The notes under the pieces: model-generated | Told to the model about the DNA's origin: nothing | Databases searched by the model: none | What the model saw: only the letters and a program-made list of their open reading frames with translations | Shown: one piece after another, positions 44,534 through 50,647 of the stretch | How the letters are laid out: each line of letters begins with the position of its first letter | Position numbering within the stretch: the stretch's first letter is position 1 | Made by a program: the position numbers and the translations under genes | NCBI GenBank assembly: GCA_017634065.1 | Contig: JAGBOC010000026.1 | Span: forward strand, 1 to 50,647 | Length of the DNA stretch: 50,647 nt | Reading direction: 5' to 3' | From: Lachnospiraceae bacterium | GTDB lineage: Bacteria > Bacillota > Clostridia > Lachnospirales > Lachnospiraceae

Positions 44534-46285
44534 ATGAGAAAAAGCACAAGAATAGTTAAGAGATTATTAGCACTATTTTTAGTTGTGCTTATGAGTATAA
44601 ATACATTTGGAGCGGTGGTTGGTGACAATGATGGTTCGGCCTTCATCACGAAAGCAGAATTTGATTCACTTAAAAATGATTTCCAAAGTCAAATTGACAA
44701 TTATAATACGAGTATTGATAGTAAGATAGATGGTGCGATAGCATCATATTTATCTGGAATACAAGTTGCAAAGGAAACCCAAGCCAAATGTCCAGTTACG
44801 AATTATGAAGATATGAAATGGGTTAAAAAATGGTTTATAAAAGGCGATTACATAAAATGGGTTGATGATACCGCTGCTAATACTGTAAAAGAAACTGACG
44901 TATGGTTTGAACCAGTTTGGAATACTTTATTTGGTTTTAGAAATCGTGATTTTTCAATAAATGTGAGTGGTGGACGTGGAAACTATACATTGTGGTCAAT
45001 TTATTTGGGGGGTAAATGGTATGTTGAGGATAATCAAACGGTATCAATCCTAAATACTGTCGAGAGACAAAATGGAACACCGGCTGCTGCTTATTTGGAC
45101 TGCAAATATGATACAGTAAAAGATGTGATTGTTTTAACAGATACTGATGTTCTTGGTTGGTTTGATTGTGCTATTGAAAGATATTTTGGTGGGTTCATAC
45201 AATTAAATCCTTACTCGTCAACTGATGGTGGAACAACTTGGAGTGGACCAGGTGGCCAAGGCCAACCTATAAGGCCTTTACCTGATACACATGCGATGGT
45301 TGGTGATTGGTTGAAATTCAATGAACTATCTGATAATGAGGTCTTAAACTTAGAGGTTCTCCTTGAGGGGGCTGGTACAAATCAAGTATATAAGGTGCCA
45401 ATATCATATAAATATTGGGAAATGGCTTTTAACATAGTGTGGTGGGCACAGCAGTGGACGAAAAATGGACCTCATGGGCCAAATCTTTCACCAAGAAATT
45501 TAAATAGTTGTTCGCCTGGTGTTTGGACTAAAAATCCAACAGGCTTATATAACTGGGGAACTGATAACGATGTTGCGATAAATCAAATTAAACATTTGGC
45601 GCTATCTTCAGATGATGAAAAAATTGTAAATATTAGAAGACACCACGACTATAGAACAGTTGGCTCAAATGAATCGTTTGAAGTAAGAAATGACTTGTCT
45701 GAATCATTTGATTTTTATGTACGCGTATCAACATGTGCTGCAAATGCTATGAGAGATTGGACAATTAATGACCATAATTGGGCTGTACCTTATTCTGAAA
45801 GTAATATAAAAACAATGAAGGTAAAACTTTATTATCCAGAAAAAATTGATTTGCGAAAGATTTCAAATGGTAGTTTTTATAATGGAGAAGTTCCTTTGAA
45901 GATTGGTGAGGGGTTACCGTTGATAAGTACTTTAGGGAAGAATGAAGGATTTGTAATTGAATTCGATTATGAGTTTAGTCGTCCTTGGGATACTGTTCCT
46001 TCAACTGCTACGACGGAAGGAATTAGAGTAGATATTAAAAAAAGTAATTATTTGAATAGTACAAATGATTATTATAGTGGTACTATCAATGATGGAACTT
46101 CAGTTACTACTTTGAAAAATGCATTAAGCAATAAAACATCTAATCACTGCATTATTACGGTGGATAAGGAAAACATAACAAGCAGAACCGATACTGATGG
46201 TGTTTGGTTGAGAATAAAGCCAGAAGATGACACAGAAGGATTGGCAGTAAGTATAAAGAATTTAAAAATTAAAACAGTTGCATAA
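44534..46285 (+). CDS. Variable secreted protein, array gene 2
   Basis: The 583-residue protein has the shared cap: MRKSTRIVKRLLALFLVVLM, cleavage after TFGA, then AFITKAEFDSLKNDFQSQID to GAIASYLSGI. The rest (80-583) is unlike the other three: Trp-rich with Asn/Asp-rich loops. A long Gly/Pro stretch occurs near residue 235 (GGTTWSGPGGQGQPIRPLP). The end VWLRIKPEDDTEGLAVSIKN parallels the ends of genes 1 and 3. Leader TAGGTCGTAAGTCATAAATT, no normal Shine-Dalgarno. Function unknown. Confidence 0.82.
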   Translation: MRKSTRIVKRLLALFLVVLMSINTFGAVVGDNDGSAFITKAEFDSLKNDFQSQIDNYNTSIDSKIDGAIASYLSGIQVAKETQAKCPVTNYEDMKWVKKWFIKGDYIKWVDDTAANTVKETDVWFEPVWNTLFGFRNRDFSINVSGGRGNYTLWSIYLGGKWYVEDNQTVSILNTVERQNGTPAAAYLDCKYDTVKDVIVLTDTDVLGWFDCAIERYFGGFIQLNPYSSTDGGTTWSGPGGQGQPIRPLPDTHAMVGDWLKFNELSDNEVLNLEVLLEGAGTNQVYKVPISYKYWEMAFNIVWWAQQWTKNGPHGPNLSPRNLNSCSPGVWTKNPTGLYNWGTDNDVAINQIKHLALSSDDEKIVNIRRHHDYRTVGSNESFEVRNDLSESFDFYVRVSTCAANAMRDWTINDHNWAVPYSESNIKTMKVKLYYPEKIDLRKISNGSFYNGEVPLKIGEGLPLISTLGKNEGFVIEFDYEFSRPWDTVPSTATTEGIRVDIKKSNYLNSTNDYYSGTINDGTSVTTLKNALSNKTSNHCIITVDKENITSRTDTDGVWLRIKPEDDTEGLAVSIKNLKIKTVA

Positions 46286-46352
46286 ATGGATATGAAAAAA
46301 TGTGATGTAGCTGAATAGTTTTTAAGTCTAGGGTGTGTATTATAAACTTTAA

Positions 46353-46700
46353 TTTATTAGTAGAAATTATATATTGGGAATTGCCAATAGAGACTTAGGA
46401 AGGATACTTGAAAACATAGTATATCTTGAACTATTGAGAAGAGAGTATAAAGTATATATTGGTAAAATGGGTGACACAGAAATTGATTTTGTAGCAGAAA
46501 AGTCAGGTATAAAAAAGTATTATCAAGTAGCGAGTTCGGTTCTTGATGAGAATACTTTTTTAAGAGAAATAAGGCCGTTAAAAATGATTAAAGATAATTA
46601 TGAAAAATATATAATATCATATGATAAAATGCCAACTACAGATAGTGATGGAATTAAGGTGATAAATGTAATAGATTTTTTACTAGAAAATAGCATTTAA
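46353..46700 (+). pseudogene. 5'-truncated ATPase fragment (DUF4143 end of an AAA_14-type protein)
   Basis: An open frame without an ATG encodes IANRDLGRILENIVYLELLR, then VYIGKMGDTEIDFVAEKSGI, YYQVASSVLDENTFLREI and KVINVIDFLLENS. This is the C-terminal DUF4143 part of bacterial AAA_14/DUF4143 ATPases (DxGRxxENIVYLELxRRGYxVYxGK, E-DFVA). The ATPase half is missing. The fragment keeps an intact frame to its natural end. It lies between array genes 2 and 3. Confidence 0.75.
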
Positions 46701-46737
46701 TTTTCATCATAATTATTGACAATGGTTTTTTAAATAT

Positions 46738-46766
46738 TGCAGGGCAAATGATGGCCCTGTATTTTA
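46738..46766 (+). terminator. Terminator preceding array gene 3 module
   Basis: TGCAGGGC 46738-46745 pairs with GCCCTGTA 46754-46761 (one G-T), loop 8 nt, short T-run TTTTATT after. Confidence 0.75.
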
Positions 46767-46822
46767 TTGTGTTTGTAAGAAATACATTTATGTAAAATTT
46801 GCCTAGATTTTTAAAGTTTGGC

Positions 46823-46879
46823 GAACCCCCTATGCCAACCCCTATCTTTTTTGATTTGTAGGTGGTTGGTACTGGGGAG
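46823..46879 (+). promoter_or_regulatory. Conserved structured element, copy 3
   Basis: Same arms as copy 1 (CCCCC, TATG, CCAACC, CCTA, TAGG, GGTTGG, TACT, GGGG), with one C lost between CCAACC and CCTA and a changed loop (TCTTTTTTGATTTG). Here the leader follows directly, with neither GC-rich insert nor hairpin repeat: 34 bp to ATG 46914. This is the minimal form of the module. Confidence 0.78.
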
Positions 46880-46913
46880 CGTCTTAACTAAATAGGTCGT
46901 AAGATACATATTT

Positions 46914-48209
46914 ATGAGAAAAAGCACAATAATAGTAAAGAGAACTTTAGCACTATTTTTAGTTGTGCTTATGAGTATAAATACAATGGGAGCAATAGTT
47001 AGTGATAATGATGGTTCAGCATTTATCACAAAAGCCGAATTTGATAGTTTAAAGAATGACTTCCAATCTCAGATTGATCAATATAACACATCAATAGATA
47101 GCAAGATTGATGGAGCCATTGCATCATATCTTGGAGGAATACAAATTGCAACAACAGAGAACATGGATTCTTTATATGATAATTCTTGGAAGTGGTCAAG
47201 TGATACCACTTATTCTTATGATAATGTATCTGACAAAAAGTTTTACTTTAACTTATTATTTTATACGCGTACTGCTGTGGATCTTAAAGATAGAACGCTC
47301 GAGCCGTACCCTGCTTTTTATTCCCACTGGTTTTTTGAACCAATTGCAAAAGCTGACCGTACATACAACACGATGGTGATTGATAATGGTCAATACAAAT
47401 ATAAGCAGCTTGTTTTCCGTTGGGAAGGTCTACTTTACTTTGGTCGTACTGGCTCCCAGGTAACTTTGGGGGGCGACTGTGGAGTTATTCAATGGTATAA
47501 CTTTTGGCCTAACTCTATGGCTGAAAAAACCACTGTTCATACGGCTATCACTCAAGGACAAATATGGTGGTATGATGGTCATAATACTTTGTATGTTGAT
47601 CAAAGCGATATTAGTTGGACGCCAATAATCGCACCAGTCTCAACAGCTGAAACATATTATTATGAGGAAAAACATGAATTGCAAAATGCCTCTGATAAAG
47701 GAGTACGAGCTACTTTGGCAAAAGGGAATATCGGTGAAAGTGGCGATCTTGATACTACATGGAGTAGATCAGATTACGTAAGTCTAACCTACTATCCGAA
47801 CCAAACTGTTTCTTTAGAATCAAATAAACACCTTAAATCTCAAGATTTGGTATTATACGATTTGAAACAAAAATCAACTTATAATGAACAACTGAAATAT
47901 GGGGTTTGCATTGGAAGTACAAATGCAAAATTTGATACAGAGGCATCTGTTGCAGTAAAATTAAAAACAAGTGTAAAGGGAGATGTTCTTATTGCACTTG
48001 GCGATTCTGCTAAGAATGCTTGGGATAATAGTAAATCATATGGTTCTAAAACACAAACAATTAACACAGCAAATACAGAAACGACTATTAATGTGCAGGT
48101 AACAAAAGATTCAAAAAATGGTTGCAAAGTTTTTTTGATTTTTAAACCGACATCAACAAGTGATTTAGGAACAGTTAATATTTCATCAATAATTTTAACA
48201 AAACAATAA
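46914..48209 (+). CDS. Variable secreted protein, array gene 3
   Basis: The 431-residue protein is the shortest of the four. Shared cap: MRKSTIIVKRTLALFLVVLM, cleavage after TMGA, AFITKAEFDSLKNDFQSQID to GAIASYLGGI. The variable part starts at about residue 79 and is aromatic-rich with Gly/Asp/Thr. Its C-terminal region (about 330-431) looks like a beta-sandwich (ASVAVKLKTSVKGDVLIALG ... KVFLIFKPTSTSDLGTVNIS). Leader AACTAAATAGGTCGTAAGAT, no normal Shine-Dalgarno. Function unknown. Confidence 0.82.
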   Translation: MRKSTIIVKRTLALFLVVLMSINTMGAIVSDNDGSAFITKAEFDSLKNDFQSQIDQYNTSIDSKIDGAIASYLGGIQIATTENMDSLYDNSWKWSSDTTYSYDNVSDKKFYFNLLFYTRTAVDLKDRTLEPYPAFYSHWFFEPIAKADRTYNTMVIDNGQYKYKQLVFRWEGLLYFGRTGSQVTLGGDCGVIQWYNFWPNSMAEKTTVHTAITQGQIWWYDGHNTLYVDQSDISWTPIIAPVSTAETYYYEEKHELQNASDKGVRATLAKGNIGESGDLDTTWSRSDYVSLTYYPNQTVSLESNKHLKSQDLVLYDLKQKSTYNEQLKYGVCIGSTNAKFDTEASVAVKLKTSVKGDVLIALGDSAKNAWDNSKSYGSKTQTINTANTETTINVQVTKDSKNGCKVFLIFKPTSTSDLGTVNISSIILTKQ

Positions 48210-48454
48210 TATTTTTGTTATATAAAATTATAAGCATAAAAAACTTGACTTTATCATAAAAAGAAACATAGTTGATGTCCCATCCCATAAATCCACTAAA
48301 GATGGGGCAGAACATTAGAAATGATGGCTACATAGTTTTAACGAGCATAAAAAACAAGCCCTCTGATTTCGTATTTTTTAATGAATAAAGAATTTCACTA
48401 AAATAGATGTATATCTAAAAAAAAAAATATATAAATAGATATTATAATGAATAT

Positions 48455-48479
48455 TGCAGGGCAAAACCCTGTATTTTTT
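48455..48479 (+). terminator. Terminator preceding array gene 4 module
   Basis: TGCAGGG 48455-48461 pairs with CCCTGTA 48467-48473, then six T. The T-run touches the next structured element (48480), so little room remains for a promoter between them. The rest of 48210-48454 is A/T-rich and holds no gene I can see; an imperfect CCCATC...GATGGGG pair lies near 48280-48306. Confidence 0.8.
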
Positions 48480-48537
48480 GAACCCCCTATGCCGACCCTC
48501 TATCTTTTTAAACTTGTAGGTGGTTGGTACTGGGGAG
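48480..48537 (+). promoter_or_regulatory. Conserved structured element, copy 4
   Basis: Same fold; the stem arm is CCGACC in place of CCAACC and still pairs with GGTTGG (G-T). The inner CTCTA replaces CCCTA. Downstream TGGTTGGTACTGGGGAGCAT matches copy 1. It lies 59 bp before ATG 48596, with the hairpin repeat between. Confidence 0.77.
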
Positions 48538-48543
48538 CATCGC

Positions 48544-48567
48544 TGTAGGGGTGAGCATTGCGAACCC
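48544..48567 (+). repeat. Hairpin repeat (dap-operon type, compensated variant)
   Basis: TGTAGGGGTGAGCATTGCGA followed by ACCC. Relative to the other copies, C to T in the 5' arm is matched by G to A in the 3' arm, keeping a base pair in the GGGC/GCCC stem (now GGGT/ACCC). Confidence 0.78.
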
Positions 48568-48595
48568 TAACTAAATAGGTCATAAGTCATAAATT

Positions 48596-50359
48596 ATGAG
48601 AAAAAGCACAAGAATAGCAAAAAGAGCCTTGGCACTAATTTTAGTTGTGCTTATGAGTATAAATACATTAGGTGCAATTGTTTCTGATAATGATGGAAGT
48701 GCCTTTATCACGAAGGCCGAGTTTGACAGTATGAAGAATGATTTCCAAAGTCAAATAGATCAATATAATACTTCAATAGATAGTAAGATTGATGGAGCGA
48801 TAGCATCATATTTGGCTGGAATACAGACTTCAAGGTTTTCAAATTTTAATTCTTTACTTGATAAAAAAATTATCTGGTTAGAAATGATTGGCAAGGATGC
48901 GGCCCTAGGTTGGTGCAGACCCGAAATGGCTGTAAGTATGTATTCTTCAGCAAATGTATGGTGGTTCCAAACTAATATTGCTTCTACGGATAGTTGGCGA
49001 GATCAAGTGAGGAACGGAACCATTATATCCTCTTGGAGTCCAAAAAATTATAGTCCGAATCAAAAAGAACTTTATACTTTTGATAAAGTGACACAAGAAA
49101 CTAATGGCAATTTTTTAAATCCTAGAAAAACAAAACGATATTTGAATGGAAATGTTTCAGTAAATCTTAATTCTATAAATGCGACTACTTCTAGATATAT
49201 GACAACTAACTGGGGTTTAGCAATGTTTGGCTTTGGGAATATAATGTATAATCAGGAAAAAACAGTGAATGGGAATATTTATGATATTTATAAGGATGTG
49301 GATTGGCAATCTGGACTTTGTTGGGGACATAAACTGGATTCAATTCCATTTAGCTATAAAGCACCAAATGCATATCCGAACAATCCGCTTCAATATGCTT
49401 ATGCTACTGCTGATGGGGAAGATGCCGCCCTAGTTTGGTCGTCGCGCCCAAATGATGGGAATCTTGTTAACTTGACAGTAGCAACAGGCTTAAATTCAAA
49501 TTATATGATGGGTGCAGCTGGGACTCACATACAAAGTAGTTTGCAATGGGTGACTAATGAAGAGAATATGTCATTACTTGGGTTAGTTGGCACAGGGGAA
49601 GATCGTCCTTTGCAGTTTTTTGATAATGAAAGTAATAATTTAAGAGTGACACATGCGAGAACTGTTAAACATATTGCAAAAGAGGATTTAAAGTATAATA
49701 TAACAGGGAGAATGTTTCTTTATGGATTTGAGCTTCCTTATAAGAACGGATGGTATGAGACAAATAAACTTTATATGGACGTAACTAATTCATATGAAAC
49801 AAAAGACATTGTGCTAGATACAGGAATAACTCCTTGGTATAATGCTGCAGATACGAAATGGCCAAACACCATTCCTTATGATTTTTTAATATCTTCGGTT
49901 TATTTTAATAAAGCTCTTGATAAGTCAAAATTAGCATATTATAATAGGGACATAATTAATGTAGATGTTTCAACAACTTTAAGTAATTATTTAAAAAATT
50001 ATTCATGGAATCGTGGTTTTCCTATGTGGGAAGTTGATGATAGCGGAATATTATCATTTGAGCCAATTTTTAAAAATACGACAGACACATATTTAGTTTG
50101 GTGCTTAAAAGGTCCATCGGATTCAAATGTACCATTTGAAACAGCTCCTACTAATTATTATAGTAAGAATAGTAAATGTACACTTACTCAAATTACTTCT
50201 GGCGATGGTAAGGGAGCAATTAAGTGTAAAAGTGGAAATAAAATAATAATAGATGATGTAAATAAAGGCGATATTGTATATTTATATTTTACAACACTAG
50301 ATGGAAAGGCTGGAGTATCGTTGAAAAATGGAATACAAGCAACTTTAGAGATTATATAA
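48596..50359 (+). CDS. Variable secreted protein, array gene 4
   Basis: The 587-residue protein has the shared cap: MRKSTRIAKRALALILVVLM, cleavage after TLGA, AFITKAEFDSMKNDFQSQID to GAIASYLAGI. The remainder is unique and rich in Trp, Tyr, Asn and Ser (for example MYSSANVWWFQTNIASTDSW). The last segment VYLYFTTLDGKAGVSLKNGI parallels the ends of the other three. There is no anchor or recognised enzyme motif. Leader TAGGTCATAAGTCATAAATT. A terminator follows at 50382-50412, closing the array. Confidence 0.82.
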   Translation: MRKSTRIAKRALALILVVLMSINTLGAIVSDNDGSAFITKAEFDSMKNDFQSQIDQYNTSIDSKIDGAIASYLAGIQTSRFSNFNSLLDKKIIWLEMIGKDAALGWCRPEMAVSMYSSANVWWFQTNIASTDSWRDQVRNGTIISSWSPKNYSPNQKELYTFDKVTQETNGNFLNPRKTKRYLNGNVSVNLNSINATTSRYMTTNWGLAMFGFGNIMYNQEKTVNGNIYDIYKDVDWQSGLCWGHKLDSIPFSYKAPNAYPNNPLQYAYATADGEDAALVWSSRPNDGNLVNLTVATGLNSNYMMGAAGTHIQSSLQWVTNEENMSLLGLVGTGEDRPLQFFDNESNNLRVTHARTVKHIAKEDLKYNITGRMFLYGFELPYKNGWYETNKLYMDVTNSYETKDIVLDTGITPWYNAADTKWPNTIPYDFLISSVYFNKALDKSKLAYYNRDIINVDVSTTLSNYLKNYSWNRGFPMWEVDDSGILSFEPIFKNTTDTYLVWCLKGPSDSNVPFETAPTNYYSKNSKCTLTQITSGDGKGAIKCKSGNKIIIDDVNKGDIVYLYFTTLDGKAGVSLKNGIQATLEII

Positions 50360-50381
50360 AGTTGGTTGTCTTCAAAACTAT

Positions 50382-50412
50382 AAGCGGTGGTGAAAAAGCT
50401 ATCGCTTTTTTG
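50382..50412 (+). terminator. Terminator after array gene 4
   Basis: AAGCGGTGG 50382-50390 pairs with CTATCGCTT 50399-50407 (two G-T pairs), followed by TTTTT. Confidence 0.75.
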
Positions 50413-50462
50413 TTGAAATTGAATAATTTAGTATTTTGACTTTTTTTGTTTTGCTAAATCGA

Positions 50463-50491
50463 TTGCGATTTCCAACCGCTTATGTTATACT
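50463..50491 (+). promoter_or_regulatory. Promoter near the right end
   Basis: TTGCGA 50463-50468, 17-bp spacer and TATACT 50486-50491. The expected start near 50498 would put the two hairpins at 50502-50567 at the very 5' end of the RNA. Confidence 0.6.
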
Positions 50492-50501
50492 AATAAATGT
50501 A

Positions 50502-50567
50502 AATCACTTGTCAAGCGGACGCAAGTGATGGAACGGAATTATTTGAAGTTGTAGCGGACAACCTCAA
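50502..50567 (+). promoter_or_regulatory. Leader with two hairpins sharing an AGCGGAC core
   Basis: Hairpin 1: ATCACTTG and CAAGTGAT (8 bp) around TCAAGCGGACG. Hairpin 2: TTGAAGTTGT and ACAACCTCAA (one mismatch) around AGCGG. Both carry AGCGGAC at or beside the loop. The arrangement of paired hairpins with like loops resembles leaders that bind a protein or small ligand. I cannot name a class. Confidence 0.4.
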
Positions 50568-50575
50568 AAGTTTAA

Positions 50576-50647
50576 ATGAAAAATAGTATTGATAAAGTCA
50601 TCCTGATGAAGGATGATGAGTTAAAGATTAGTAATTATGCGAAAGTA
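50576..50647 (+). CDS. Possible start of a gene cut by the window end
   Basis: ATG 50576 opens a frame to the window edge (MKNSIDKVILMKDDELKISN, then YAKV). It follows the promoter and double-hairpin leader, but no clear Shine-Dalgarno is present. Too short to identify. Confidence 0.35.
   Translation, partial: MKNSIDKVILMKDDELKISNYAKV

Noticed and set aside
50496-50586. Startless open frame over the twin hairpins (ending DNLKSLNEK)
   Set aside because: It has no start codon after the preceding stop, and the hairpins plus upstream promoter explain the sequence better. Kept only as an alternative.

Overview
The window is about two-thirds A+T. It carries mostly Shine-Dalgarno-led genes, a lysine riboswitch, the diaminopimelate dehydrogenase route to lysine, DUF6273 zinc-ribbon proteins, and a giant secreted protein with BspA-like, InlB-type and cell-wall-binding repeats. 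Together these point to an anaerobic, low-GC Firmicute, most likely Lachnospiraceae (an oral or gut relative of Lachnoanaerobaculum or Eubacterium). The family assignment is inference; no rRNA or tRNA is present to test it.

Positions 1-5.8 kb hold the 3' end of a tspO-like gene, a pair of REP-like hairpins, a MATE exporter behind a promoter and immediate terminator hairpin (a candidate attenuator), a remnant of a type I restriction HsdR gene, and a lipoprotein followed by two tandem paralogous MFS transporters. Positions 5.8-16.3 kb hold a 2,873-residue surface protein with a papain-like protease and adhesin repeats, tightly coupled to a tannase/feruloyl-esterase-like lipoprotein. Positions 16.4-22.7 kb hold a sulP-malQ operon lacking a STAS domain, divergent from a purine nucleoside phosphorylase / DUF3800 / HAD / unknown-protein operon.

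Positions 22.7-30.1 kb form a lysine regulon on the minus strand. A strong promoter is followed by a lysine riboswitch and terminator, an NhaC-family (LysW-type) transporter, dapA, dapB and ddh. A dicarboxylate/amino-acid symporter and lysA follow. With DapA, DapB, Ddh and LysA the path from aspartate semialdehyde to lysine is complete. Five tandem copies of a hairpin-forming repeat lie between dapB and dapA. Positions 30.3-35.7 kb hold an FMN-binding protein, a CstA-family transporter, a three-gene membrane/lipoprotein cluster and a zinc-ribbon DUF6273 protein. Positions 35.9-41.9 kb look like a defence island: AlbA_2 with a HATPase-like domain, a DUF262-DUF1524 (GmrSD-like) nuclease, a 19-residue hydrophobic ORF, and a protein joining an HD phosphohydrolase to a RyR-like domain.

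Positions 41.9-50.4 kb are the most unusual part: four tandem genes for secreted proteins. They share a near-identical N-terminal cap of about 75 residues (signal peptide plus helical segment) and then diverge completely. Each is preceded by a conserved element of about 58 nt that folds into a long hairpin, where stem substitutions keep pairing, and by a conserved leader without a normal Shine-Dalgarno. Three of the four also carry the hairpin repeat found in the dap operon. GC-rich inverted-repeat inserts and decayed gene fragments fill the spacers. I regard this repeated module of terminator, structured element, leader and capped variable secreted protein as the best candidate for an undescribed system. 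Its function cannot be read from the sequence.
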